The notes under the pieces are model-generated. The model was not told where the DNA came from, did not search any database, and saw only the letters and a program-made list of their open reading frames with translations. Below, in pieces: positions 54,002 through 62,609 of a DNA stretch of 64,000 bases. The translations under genes were made by a program, and so were the position numbers. Source of the stretch: SZAS-7 sp964514655. Lineage in GTDB: Bacteria > Chlamydiota > Chlamydiia > Chlamydiales > FEN-1388. The stretch spans positions 124,001 through 188,000 of the forward strand of contig CAZEQY010000002.1 of the NCBI GenBank assembly GCA_964514655.1. The letters are read 5' to 3'. Numbering within the stretch: the first letter of the stretch is position 1; each line of letters begins with the position of its first letter.

Positions 54002-54647
54002 TCTTAGCACCTTTATGTGGGTGCGCTACTTTAACTTTATAGACTTTGTCAAAACGGTCTTTCGCTATTACCGCAAGCCCAAATTTGCTCTTGTTGACAG
54101 CACGCTTTTATTGCGCTATTTTTTTAAAAGCCCTTATAGGATAGGTAGGGAATACAAATCGAGTGAACCCTACGGCGAGACGCCGCTTGTGACCTTAGAC
54201 ACCATCTTGAGCCACTGTCCTATCGGTCCAGATGATGTTGCCTTTGAGCTTGGCTGTGGGCGAGCTCGCGCATGCTTTTGGCTTAGCCTCTACAAGGGCT
54301 ATAAAACTGTCGGCATTGAATATATACCGGCATTTGTAGAAAGAGCTGAGCAGCTTGCCAAATTTTATGATGTCAAAAACATTGAATTTCGGTTGGGAGA
54401 TATTCTTACAGCTGATTTATCAGAGGCTACATGGATCTACCTCTTTGGCTCAGCCTTGCCGGATGAAACCATCACCAAGCTCACAAAGCGCCTTGAAAAG
54501 CTAAAGCCGGGCACCAAAATCATCACCATAAGCTACCCACTTTCAGCCTACACATCTAACGACATCATCAAAGTTAACCAAACCTTAGATGTCTCGTTCC
54601 CATGGGGAGAGACCCAGGCTTTTATCCAAGAGGTTGGGGGATCTTGA
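53985..54647 (+). CDS. Methyltransferase-like protein
   Basis: 220 residues from the ATG at 53985 (ATGs at 53979 and upstream are also in frame). SAM-binding motif I FELGCGRARACFWLS, then VGIEYIPAFVERAEQLAKF with the acidic residue of motif II and IEFRLGDILTADLS. The DOT1/class I methyltransferase-like core is clear; the substrate is not. It overlaps the SH2-like gene, so the two are probably cotranslated and may share a function. A palindromic repeat follows directly. Confidence 0.78.
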   Translation: MTFWDDLSTFMWVRYFNFIDFVKTVFRYYRKPKFALVDSTLLLRYFFKSPYRIGREYKSSEPYGETPLVTLDTILSHCPIGPDDVAFELGCGRARACFWLSLYKGYKTVGIEYIPAFVERAEQLAKFYDVKNIEFRLGDILTADLSEATWIYLFGSALPDETITKLTKRLEKLKPGTKIITISYPLSAYTSNDIIKVNQTLDVSFPWGETQAFIQEVGGS

Positions 54648-54652
54648 TCAAA

Positions 54653-54758
54653 AACAAGATAAGCAGGATCGCAAGCGGCAAGATATGCAGGATAAACACA
54701 ATCGATAATATCGTTATATCATTATTACCGTTTTGTATTTGATCCTGCTTATCTTGTT
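54653..54758. repeat. Dispersed palindromic repeat, 18-bp perfect arms
   Basis: AACAAGATAAGCAGGATC at 54653-54670 and its exact inverse at 54741-54758. The loop contains TATCATTATTACCGTTTTG, matching the core of the repeat at 35.4 kb. It lies between the ends of two convergent genes and may also end transcription. Confidence 0.8.
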
Positions 54759-54763
54759 AAGTA

Positions 54764-55327
54764 CTAGCCGCGGGCGAGGCCTTGTTTTTGGCCTTCTGTT
54801 TCGCGGATGAAGTCGTAGATTTTGCGGAGCGCTTCTTGGATTTGGGCGTCGCTATTCTTGACGTCGTTGAGGTTATATTCGTATGAGGACTTTGCAAGTT
54901 CGCTAAAGGCCTGATACTGTGTTTTAAAGCCCTGATCTCGCGTATCAAGAAACTGCTTAGCAAGCTCTGCAAGCTTAGAAAAGCCTTCCATCTCTTTAAA
55001 GGCTGCGTTGTTTTGAAGATCGAGGTTTTTATGCAGAGTAGAGATTGTAAGGATCTCTAAAGCAGCCTTTGCAAGTGGAACAAAGGTTACAGGAAGTCTT
55101 GTCCAGTCATAAAGAGCTGCGTGATCACGCACTGAATCCATCCAGAAGGAGCGAGTTTTATTTGCTAGATCGGATGAAAGCTCTTTCATTTCAGCTGAAT
55201 ACTCAATCAGCATCTGGGCAATCTGCTGCACAATTTTTTCGTAGTTAATATCATCTTCCTCTTCATACAGCTCATAGTGCTGGTTGAATGGATCAATTGG
55301 GCGATAAGAGTCAATTATACCTGTCAT
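54764..55327 (-). CDS. Small protein of a T3S translocator-like operon
   Basis: 187 residues, helical and acidic. A short less polar stretch (PVTFVPLAKAALEILTI) lies around 82-98; the C-terminal half is predicted helix or coiled coil. No family recognised. It is the fourth gene after a hypothetical gene, a TPR chaperone and a membrane-inserting protein, a layout like the chlamydial chaperone-CopB-CopD operons, so it may be the second, CopD-like translocator or an accessory protein. It is much shorter than known CopD proteins. Confidence 0.6.
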   Translation of the reverse strand: MTGIIDSYRPIDPFNQHYELYEEEDDINYEKIVQQIAQMLIEYSAEMKELSSDLANKTRSFWMDSVRDHAALYDWTRLPVTFVPLAKAALEILTISTLHKNLDLQNNAAFKEMEGFSKLAELAKQFLDTRDQGFKTQYQAFSELAKSSYEYNLNDVKNSDAQIQEALRKIYDFIRETEGQKQGLARG

Positions 55328-55342
55328 ACTACACCTCTATTT

Positions 55343-56317
55343 TTAAGACATTGAACGCGCAATTTCGCGCATTGTATCGTCATTTCGCTCTTCAACTTCA
55401 TGAGTCATCTCATTATGCTGAAGAAGAGTTCTTACTGAATTTTGGATACCCAAAATCCAGTTATTTACATCCTGCTGGCTGATTGTTGCAAGGCCGCCAA
55501 GGGCTACCATTACCGATTTATGAACGTTTTGGCGCCATTCGTAGACACTTTTTACAGCACTAGTTGCTACTTGTGCTACTTTTAGACCGTATGTTGCAGC
55601 ATGAGCGGGAGAGATAGCAAAGGCAAGTGCCATCGAAACGCCTGAGCAAAAGAGGTTAATGCGCATCATATAGGTCTCTTGTCGCTCGTTATCTCCTTTT
55701 GCAAGCCACGTAGCTACAGCCCTTTTTGCAGCATCATCTAGCGCATGATCAAGGATAAGGAGTGAGCCTACCAAAATAGCACTCGCTCCAAGCGTTGCAA
55801 ATCCCATAGCAACACCTACTACGCCGGCTGCAATAAGGCCAAGAGATAAAAGCGACTTTTCAACCTTATCCCAAAGACCACGCTTTTGGTTGAGATCAAT
55901 TTGTTTTTGCATCTCTTCCATGCGTTCATTTTCAATAGTTTTTAAAAAGGCGCGCTCAGAGTTAAATAGGTCGCGCTCAATCCTTAGATTTTGTGAAAAC
56001 ACCTTTTGCGTGGCAAGGTAGAGTTCATTGAGGACATTTTCTATGTTAGAAAGATCCGGCTCGTCACTCCCATGAATAAGCTTCTTTAAATTGGGGTCAG
56101 CATCAGCGCTTAAGGGCTTTGGCACATCTAAGACGGGGATAGAAGTTGGCTTAGAGCGAGTAGAAATAAGCCCGGACAAGCTATCAAGAGCCTTTGATGT
56201 AGTGTCGTAGGTAAAAACTTGAGTGACAGATGGTGGGGGAGTATATCCGGCGCCACGCTTATAAAAGTCTGTCTCTAGTGCTTTCATTCTTGTATCAAGA
56301 TCAACACCATCAACCAT
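55343..56317 (-). CDS. YopB/CopB-like translocator candidate
   Basis: 324 residues from the ATG at 56317. Two hydrophobic regions at about 158-195 (LIAAGVVGVAMGFATLGA, ILVGSLLIL) and 221-252 (CSGVSMALAFAISPAHAAT) are set in an otherwise helical, coiled-coil-prone chain; this two-helix hairpin layout is that of YopB/CopB pore-forming translocators. There is no signal peptide. The start overlaps the end of the TPR chaperone by eight bases (ATGGTTGA), the usual coupling of a chaperone with its cargo. The call rests on architecture and context. Confidence 0.62.
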   Translation of the reverse strand: MVDGVDLDTRMKALETDFYKRGAGYTPPPSVTQVFTYDTTSKALDSLSGLISTRSKPTSIPVLDVPKPLSADADPNLKKLIHGSDEPDLSNIENVLNELYLATQKVFSQNLRIERDLFNSERAFLKTIENERMEEMQKQIDLNQKRGLWDKVEKSLLSLGLIAAGVVGVAMGFATLGASAILVGSLLILDHALDDAAKRAVATWLAKGDNERQETYMMRINLFCSGVSMALAFAISPAHAATYGLKVAQVATSAVKSVYEWRQNVHKSVMVALGGLATISQQDVNNWILGIQNSVRTLLQHNEMTHEVEERNDDTMREIARSMS

Positions 56318-56699
56318 GTGATACCTCCACAATTCTCTCTTTTATTACATCAACTTGACCTAAAAAGGCAGCAAATTTTTCTGTTTTTGCTTTTTTTTCA
56401 GCTTCTTTTATTACTATCTCGGCAAGATCATGTGAACCAAGACGACTTAAAGCCTCTGCCCAGTAAGCATATGGACGGGGATCTTCCGGGCGGGTAATGC
56501 AGGCTATCTCAAAAGCATGCGCTGCATCTTTATCGTTACCTGTCATCATTAAACTTGAGCCTAGTCCATACCAGTATTCGCTTTTATTTGGCAGATACAT
56601 CACAAGCTGGCGAAAGGTATCGATAGCCTTTTGCCACTGTCCTTGCTGGTAGCAGCCATACGCAAAATTGTGTAACACAAGCTCTGTAGACTCATCCAT
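56310..56699 (-). CDS. LcrH/SycD-like T3S chaperone
   Basis: 129 residues from the ATG at 56699. Three TPR units: FAYGCYQQGQWQKAIDTFRQ, LPNKSEYWYGLGSSLMMTGN, PEDPRPYAYWAEALSRLG. The 'YgcYq.g.w..Ai..Fr.L....P....yw.glG' pattern is the SycD/LcrH signature. It would hold the hydrophobic translocator encoded next to it in the cytoplasm. Begins five bases after the previous gene's stop. Confidence 0.82.
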   Translation of the reverse strand: MDESTELVLHNFAYGCYQQGQWQKAIDTFRQLVMYLPNKSEYWYGLGSSLMMTGNDKDAAHAFEIACITRPEDPRPYAYWAEALSRLGSHDLAEIVIKEAEKKAKTEKFAAFLGQVDVIKERIVEVSHG

Positions 56700-56704
56700 G
56701 TATG

Positions 56705-57328
56705 TTAGCTTCTCCCAGCTATTCCTCGAGATATTGCCTGACATGCATCTCTTCTATTTTTGTGAAGAGTATTAAGCTCAGCGTATAGTGTGTTTCGCTC
56801 AGACATTGCCTGCGTAGCATCGTTTAAGCCCATCTTCATATCTACATCCAAACTTCCGGTTACGGTTTTGAGGTTGGAGATGAGGCTTTGAGTATCATCA
56901 CGCGTAAAATTTTCTTTGTCTTTACCTGGTACCTTTACCCCAAGTTCTTGTGCCGTTTTAAGCAGCGCTTTTTGATCTTTGCTTGTAGCCTTATAGTTAC
57001 CTTTGGCATCAGAATTTGCGGCAATATCCTGTAAGAGCTCGTTCAGAGGAGCAATTTTCTTACGGGCTTCTTGGGCTTTAAAGTAGGGGTCTGTCACACG
57101 TTTTCCAAAAGCACCTAGAGCATCTAGATGCAGAAAAAAGAGCTCTTCTTCGAGTGAAACACCGCGACGTATAGGTGTAGGTGCTACAGCAATGGGGTTA
57201 GTGTCTGGAAGATCATTTTCGTCAGAATCTTCTTCTACAACGTCTTCAACTGGCTGAGGCTTGCCCGTAAGCCAATTCCATGAGTCTTTTATCCCTTCAG
57301 TTAGGCCTGGAAGCATTTCACTACTCAT
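56705..57328 (-). CDS. Hypothetical protein, first gene of the translocator-like operon
   Basis: 207 residues from the ATG at 57328, supported by GAGGTG; the frame runs on to 57376. Acidic N-terminus with a Glu/Asp cluster (VEDVVEEDSDENDLPD), helical C-terminus. No family recognised. First gene of a run of four minus-strand genes including a T3S-type chaperone, so a secreted or regulatory role is inferred from position. Confidence 0.6.
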   Translation of the reverse strand: MSSEMLPGLTEGIKDSWNWLTGKPQPVEDVVEEDSDENDLPDTNPIAVAPTPIRRGVSLEEELFFLHLDALGAFGKRVTDPYFKAQEARKKIAPLNELLQDIAANSDAKGNYKATSKDQKALLKTAQELGVKVPGKDKENFTRDDTQSLISNLKTVTGSLDVDMKMGLNDATQAMSERNTLYAELNTLHKNRRDACQAISRGIAGRS

Positions 57329-57453
57329 ACAACACCTCATATTTTGTGCATAAATAACTGCCCTCCATGATACCACAATATCCTAATTAAATGTAAATCC
57401 TTGTGATTTTGTCCTATATTTTGTATCGTAGCTCGGGATAGAAGGGATGTAAC

Positions 57454-58467
57454 GTGTCAGAGAGTTTTGTAGAATCTTCGTTTTGCGAAAAAGATGTTGC
57501 GTATGAAGTGCCGCTTCGGCCGCAGAGTCTTGATCATTTTATTGGGCAAAATACCGTACGCGACCAGATGCATGTGCTGATAGAGGCTGCAAAGGCTCGT
57601 AAGGAGCCACTTGGGCACGTGCTTTTTTGCGGACCGCCTGGCCTTGGCAAGACGACGCTATCGCACATCATTGCCCAAAGTATGGGTACAAATATCATCA
57701 TCACATCGGGCCCTGTTATTGAAAAGGCAGGGGATTTAGCAGGCATTTTGACAAAGCTAAAAGAGGGCGATGTACTCTTTATCGATGAAATTCACGCGCT
57801 AAATAGAACAATAGAAGAGTATCTTTATCCAGCTATGGAAGACTTTGCTCTTGATTTAGTTATCGATTCCGGAACATCTGCCCGAAGTGTAAAAGTCAAA
57901 CTCAACCGCTTTACGCTAGTTGGTGCGACAACGCGTCTTGGACTACTTTCAGCACCACTTCGCTCGCGCTTTGCAAGCAGCATGAGACTAGACTACTACA
58001 CACCACAGACTATAGAAGCGATACTGCTACGCTCAAGCAAGATCCTCAACGTAGATGCTGATCAGGAGAGCCTAAGAGAAATTGCCATGCGATCGCGCGG
58101 CACGCCGAGGATTGCCAACAGCTTGCTCCGCTGGGTGCGGGACTACGCCCAGATTAAAGCACGAGGCACATTAACCAAAAAGGTCGCCCAGGACGCCCTG
58201 AAGATGATATCCATCGACGACAAGGGTCTTGATGAGATGGACAGCAAACTACTACGCGTCCTTATAGATCACTATCAAGGCGGCCCTGTAGGCATACAGA
58301 CACTTGCTGTAGCGGTTGGTGAAGAGCCTCACACGCTCGAAGAGGTGCATGAGCCCTACTTAATCATGCAAGGACTTATTAAAAGAACGCCCCGCGGGCG
58401 TGAAGCTACAAACCTTGCCTACAAGCATCTGGGCAAGCAAGAACCAAAATCACAATCGGAGGTATAA
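57454..58467 (+). CDS. ruvB: Holliday junction helicase RuvB
   Basis: 337 residues starting at GTG. Walker A CGPPGLGKTTLS, Walker B LFIDEIHAL, sensor 1 VGATTRLG, arginine finger SRGTPRIANSLL, winged-helix C-terminus. It drives branch migration with RuvA. Its stop is directly followed by the ATG of the SpoIID-like gene, so the two share a transcript. Confidence 0.96.
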   Translation: MSESFVESSFCEKDVAYEVPLRPQSLDHFIGQNTVRDQMHVLIEAAKARKEPLGHVLFCGPPGLGKTTLSHIIAQSMGTNIIITSGPVIEKAGDLAGILTKLKEGDVLFIDEIHALNRTIEEYLYPAMEDFALDLVIDSGTSARSVKVKLNRFTLVGATTRLGLLSAPLRSRFASSMRLDYYTPQTIEAILLRSSKILNVDADQESLREIAMRSRGTPRIANSLLRWVRDYAQIKARGTLTKKVAQDALKMISIDDKGLDEMDSKLLRVLIDHYQGGPVGIQTLAVAVGEEPHTLEEVHEPYLIMQGLIKRTPRGREATNLAYKHLGKQEPKSQSEV

Positions 58468-59292
58468 ATGAAAAGAATACTACTTACACTACTCCTCTCA
58501 ATATCAGTTCAACTATCAGCAGAGCCAACATCTGATGGCAAACACCTGCAAGAAGAGCTGAGAGAGCGTTTTAACGGACCATCTATTCGCGTACAGCTTA
58601 TGAGCGATCAAGATGGCTCCCTAGTAGAAGTAAAAGGTAAATATAACGTGTATGACCCAAGAACGGGCAAAAAGCTAGATAGTGCCTATACGTCATCTAG
58701 CTACTACATGTACCCAACAGTTGACGGCATTAAGTGGGGCCAAGAATTTCCTGGCATCTACCAGGTATTGCTCGTGCCGGACTCACCAAAAACCACACTT
58801 TTAGTTGGCGGCACTGAATATCTTGGCATGGCATATATGTACCAGATTAAGGGCGGGCTCGGAGCTGTTAACGAAGTATCGCTTGAAGACTTTGTTGCAT
58901 CGCTTTTAAGCTCACATATACCAAGCGATATTACCGAAAAAGAGGCTCTTGCTGCTTTAGCAATCGCCCTACGAACAGAGGCTCTACACTGGGTAGCTAT
59001 TGCTACAAACCCCTACTGGGACGTAAAGGCAGGCACAGTTGGCTATAGAGGATCATCAATAGAGCGCCACGACAGCGGCTTTGAAGAGGCTTTACGCCAG
59101 ACAAAGGACCTTGTAATGAAGAAAATGGGCATAAACGACCTTGTTACTGTCCGCTGGTTTTCAGTAGGAGAAACTATGGCTCCAGTACAAGAGATGCAAA
59201 ACCTCGCAAAAGAGGGAAAAGATGCCCGAGCCATACTTGAGAAGCTTTTTGGCGAAATGCAAATCGTAAAAACCCAAAGCTTCAAACCCTAA
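58468..59292 (+). CDS. spoIID: SpoIID/LytB-domain protein, periplasmic
   Basis: 274 residues. Signal peptide MKRILLTLLLSISVQLSA. The SpoIID domain is recognised by LEDFVASLLSS, EALAALAIALRTEALHW and SDSG-like HDSGFEEALRQTKDLV. SpoIID enzymes cut peptidoglycan glycan strands lacking stem peptides, and a SpoIID has been reported in Waddlia chondrophila as acting in chlamydial division. The catalytic Glu expected in the v.p.sEmp segment aligns with His150 (SSHIPSD), so enzyme activity is doubtful unless another acid takes over. Cotranscribed with ruvB. Confidence 0.82.
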   Translation: MKRILLTLLLSISVQLSAEPTSDGKHLQEELRERFNGPSIRVQLMSDQDGSLVEVKGKYNVYDPRTGKKLDSAYTSSSYYMYPTVDGIKWGQEFPGIYQVLLVPDSPKTTLLVGGTEYLGMAYMYQIKGGLGAVNEVSLEDFVASLLSSHIPSDITEKEALAALAIALRTEALHWVAIATNPYWDVKAGTVGYRGSSIERHDSGFEEALRQTKDLVMKKMGINDLVTVRWFSVGETMAPVQEMQNLAKEGKDARAILEKLFGEMQIVKTQSFKP

Positions 59293-59342
59293 TAGAAAAA
59301 ACTTCTTGCTAATTAAATTGAAATATTGTTTAATATAGATAG

Positions 59343-59506
59343 AGGTTAGTGTTTCCTGGGTTTAGCGTTTAAAATGCGCTGAACCCAGGGCCTTTATTTC
59401 GGCTCTATTCCTTGTTCTCGTTCGTCGAGACACGCTCTTATAACCGGTGCTTGTCTGCATAGGTTATATCTGCCGGCAGTAAATCTAAGGAATAGAGCCC
59501 TTTTTT
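59343..59506 (+). ncRNA. Candidate structured small RNA
   Basis: A promoter-like pair precedes it (TTGCTA 59306-59311, 19-base spacer, TAATAT 59331-59336). The first stem is 59355-59389 (CCTGGG...CCCAGG, 13-bp arms). Then a 13-bp closing stem GGCTCTATTCCTT (59401-59413) / AAGGAATAGAGCC (59487-59499) encloses three smaller stems: TCTCG/CGAGA, TATAACC/GGTTATA and the palindrome CTGCCGGCAG. TTTTTT at 59501 follows. It lies between two convergent genes, with no coding frame. The shape is multi-branched; I cannot match it to a known RNA family. Confidence 0.45.
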
Positions 59507-59533
59507 ATCCCTATCCGTTATTTTTTTTAAATG

Positions 59534-60850
59534 TTAGTTCAGCAGTAGGTCGGCAAGATCTTGCCTTTGCCAAAAGTCTTCGACAAGTTGGCAGAATTGG
59601 GCTGCGGTACAGCGGGTGGCGGGATCCGGATCCAAAAGAATAAGTGCTGCTAGCTGTAAAAACTTATCAATTTCAGTTACTTTTTTAATTTGCAACCAAG
59701 CATCAGCTGCATCTTTAGCATAAGCCTTTTGCATTTTGATAATTTGTTCTAATAGGTGCTCACCTCGATGTTCGAAGTAAAAATTAAGGCTTTGGACCAT
59801 TTGTGGGTATTTCCTGTGCGCAAGAGCATATACTAAATGGCCAAAAGCGTACATATCTGCCGGGGGATAGCCGCCCTTGGGATCTATAGTATCATTTAAA
59901 ATTTCTGGGGCAGAAAAGCAGCCTGTTCCATACCTTCCTTTTCGCCAAGGAGCTTCACCCTTGTAAAAGCTAAATGCACGATCAAAATCAATAATTTTTG
60001 TTTGAATGCCGTCGGTAAGAATATTGTGATCTTTTAGATCCCAATGAACGTGCCCATTACTATGTAAAAGGCGTAGATCCCTTGCGACATCAGAAAGGCC
60101 AGCAAGCTGCTCTATTCTATCTTGCAATTTCGATAAACGCGATGGAATATAGGGATAGACCTTACACTGCTTTACAATCCTCTGTCCAGTACCTTTCTTT
60201 ATTTTAGTATACGTAAATAGCTCATAGCGTTCTAAAAATATCGGTTCTATTGCCCGATATTCCTCTTTTGAAAGCCTTTCGTCAAATGGCTTTTGCGTGA
60301 CAGTTAGACTATCTGCCTTATCATCATGAGGCACAAGCTGAAAGCATTGCTGTACTGTTTTTGTTACCCAGTCAATACGTAGGGCATTTCTTCCTCGCCA
60401 GTAAGCCCCGTCCGCACCTTGTAGTTTTTCTTTTGATTTTAAAAACACGAAGGCAACGCGCTTATCAAAGTCATAGCGTATTGTGCGCGGAACGTAGCGA
60501 TCCTTTTTCACAAGAGAGCAAGAAGGCTTAACTCGAGGGGGCGAATCATCATCCCAAACATTCATCTGAACCGGTGATAGCGACCATTGCAAGGAAGAAC
60601 GCTCTTCCTGAGGCTCAAAACGCCTAGTAAATGTATCAGCAACCTCGCCAACAATTGCTTCAATTTCCTCAGCAGAAAGCCCGTGAAACCCCGGATCTAA
60701 GGCACGCAAGTTCTCCGTAATGAATTTTTCAGGATTACTAATATGAAATTTTTCAAGTAATGTAGTACACTGAGTAACAGCAGCACATCTAGCCTGTACA
60801 TTTTCATTAGTTGTTGGAATTCTAATTGCTTTTGTGTGTTGTGGTAACAT
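59534..60850 (-). CDS. Eukaryotic-like protein kinase
   Basis: 438 residues. The kinase C-lobe is well kept: HWDLKDHNIL at 269-278 (Asp271 catalytic base, Lys273, Asn276), DFD at 288-290 for DFG, SAPEIL for APE (314-316), and ADMYAFGHLVYAL. The N-lobe is less clear: FVFLKSKEK is one candidate for the ATP-binding Lys strand. The first ~120 residues are a separate helical region. Substitution of Gly by Asp in DFG is unusual but found in active kinases. No membrane segment or PASTA domain as in housekeeping PknD-type kinases, so an effector role is likely. Own transcript, 46 bases after the lipoprotein operon. Confidence 0.8.
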   Translation of the reverse strand: MLPQHTKAIRIPTTNENVQARCAAVTQCTTLLEKFHISNPEKFITENLRALDPGFHGLSAEEIEAIVGEVADTFTRRFEPQEERSSLQWSLSPVQMNVWDDDSPPRVKPSCSLVKKDRYVPRTIRYDFDKRVAFVFLKSKEKLQGADGAYWRGRNALRIDWVTKTVQQCFQLVPHDDKADSLTVTQKPFDERLSKEEYRAIEPIFLERYELFTYTKIKKGTGQRIVKQCKVYPYIPSRLSKLQDRIEQLAGLSDVARDLRLLHSNGHVHWDLKDHNILTDGIQTKIIDFDRAFSFYKGEAPWRKGRYGTGCFSAPEILNDTIDPKGGYPPADMYAFGHLVYALAHRKYPQMVQSLNFYFEHRGEHLLEQIIKMQKAYAKDAADAWLQIKKVTEIDKFLQLAALILLDPDPATRCTAAQFCQLVEDFWQRQDLADLLLN

Positions 60851-60895
60851 AATTAGAAGATAATACAGAAAATTAGACTATAATGCAACAAGTAA

Positions 60896-62608
60896 TTATA
60901 ACGAGGCTCGCATTAACAATCCTGCAAGCGTGTAGCGATTATGAGAATTGCCGTCGCGAATGACTTGTAAAAGAACTTCTATACCTTTTTCATCTTGGGA
61001 TTGAGCGAGCGCTTCAAAGGATTCTATTAGCAGCGCCGAAGTGTCTTCCAAGGTAAGCTGGTAGCGATCAGAATCAAGACGTAGGCGCCAGGGAAGAACC
61101 GGGCGAGCCTTAAAGACCTCTTTATCCTCATGCTTAGCCACTAGCTTGCGGATCTGTTCAGCATATGGGCCTTCTTGATGCAAGCGATAAAGGCCTAGGC
61201 AACACCAGGCTCTTACAAAGGGCATACCTACCTTCATCTCGTACGACTTTAACAGCGCAATTGACTTATCAGAGCGCATATTTTCAAGAAGTCGCACCGT
61301 GAGGGGAATAAGGTCGTACTGATTGCTTTCAAGTACACCTTCAGCTACAGCTAAAAAGTCATCTTCTGCAAGATCAAGTGTCTTTATCAGTATTTGCTCT
61401 CGCACCTTTAGCGAAATCTCAAAAAAATGAGGCTGCTTTTCAAAGAGCTGAGAAGAACTTGGCGTAATTTTCCACGCATGTAAAGATCCTCCATGCGATG
61501 TTATGGGGGCTATCGTATAGTCTTTATGAGAATCTATCAGAACTTCTAAAACACCGGGCAAACATCGACTATCTTTATGCTCTAAAAGAGCAAGGCTAGC
61601 ATTTGTCCTCACCTGCACATCATCACTACGTTGAAGCATAGCAAGTAGCACTTCATCGCCCTGCAGGGCATTTATGGCAAAAAGATCACCTTTACGTGCT
61701 AGATCGGCAATTGGACGTTTTGCATCTTGAGAGCCAAGAGAATATAGTGCCATATTTGCGGCAACTATGTGAGATTCTGCAAGCTTTTCTAAAATTGGGC
61801 GCGATGATTCATCCTGAAACACCCCAAGAGTATAGGCACAAGCCTCCTGTTGCACGGACGAGGGCTCTTTAGCTAGTATGCGAATATCGTCAATAAAGTC
61901 ATCTCGCTGCAAGTGAGCAACGGCCAAAATAGCCTCTTTTCTCACAGCTTCATTTTTATCGTAGAGTAGACGCTTAAGCTCAAGGCTAGAGTTTGGGCTT
62001 GCTTCCATAGCAAATAGGCGGGGAAAAAGCTCATGAAGCTCTGGGGGCACCTTTGCCATCAACGCTACGAGCTGCCCGTGGGCAGATTCAGACTGTTTAT
62101 TGGCAAGACAGTATGCAGCTTCCAGGCGGACAAAGATGTAGTTTGACTTCATAGCCTGCTCAAGGATCTCATACGCGGCTTCCGTATCAAATGATGCAGC
62201 TACAGATACAGCTAAAAGTTGAAGCTCAGGATGATCAAACTCTAATGCCCGCGAAACGATGTGCAAACCGCGCTCATCGTGGGCAATGCCAACACCATAG
62301 AGGCAGTTGACAACGTCCTGAAAGTCGCGACTTTTAGAGCCTTGCTCTAAAAGTGCAAGACCAAGCTGCTCGAGTGTGCCTTCATGAAACAAGTAGGGAT
62401 CTTCACTTCTCAATACAAGAAGCTGATCTATTGCCTCTTGAATTCTATTAGACTGAATCATGTACAAAACTCTAGAGACCTTGTTTTGCAAAAAGGCCTT
62501 CTCATTAGGCTTTGTAGAAAGGGGAAGGGTATGCGCTATGCTAACGTCATCATCATCTTGATGGTGTGTGCAGGATGCAGCAAGCATAAGTAACAATAAA
62601 TAGCGCAT
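60896..62608 (-). CDS. HEAT-repeat lipoprotein
   Basis: 570 residues from the ATG at 62608. Signal peptide with lipobox LAASC, Cys13 lipidated. The mature part is a helical solenoid of HEAT-like repeats (LQLLAVSVAASFDTEAAYEI, NEAVRKEAILAVAHLQ, SVQQEACAYTLGVF, DVQVRTNASLALLEH). Probably envelope-attached and binding other proteins; function unknown. One base after maf's stop and on the same strand. Confidence 0.85.
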   Translation of the reverse strand: MRYLLLLMLAASCTHHQDDDDVSIAHTLPLSTKPNEKAFLQNKVSRVLYMIQSNRIQEAIDQLLVLRSEDPYLFHEGTLEQLGLALLEQGSKSRDFQDVVNCLYGVGIAHDERGLHIVSRALEFDHPELQLLAVSVAASFDTEAAYEILEQAMKSNYIFVRLEAAYCLANKQSESAHGQLVALMAKVPPELHELFPRLFAMEASPNSSLELKRLLYDKNEAVRKEAILAVAHLQRDDFIDDIRILAKEPSSVQQEACAYTLGVFQDESSRPILEKLAESHIVAANMALYSLGSQDAKRPIADLARKGDLFAINALQGDEVLLAMLQRSDDVQVRTNASLALLEHKDSRCLPGVLEVLIDSHKDYTIAPITSHGGSLHAWKITPSSSQLFEKQPHFFEISLKVREQILIKTLDLAEDDFLAVAEGVLESNQYDLIPLTVRLLENMRSDKSIALLKSYEMKVGMPFVRAWCCLGLYRLHQEGPYAEQIRKLVAKHEDKEVFKARPVLPWRLRLDSDRYQLTLEDTSALLIESFEALAQSQDEKGIEVLLQVIRDGNSHNRYTLAGLLMRASL

Positions 62609-62609
62609 A

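Noticed and set aside
59343..59506. Known RNAs (tRNA, 5S, 4.5S/SRP, tmRNA, 6S)
   Set aside because: None of their conserved cores could be recognised in this structured gap.
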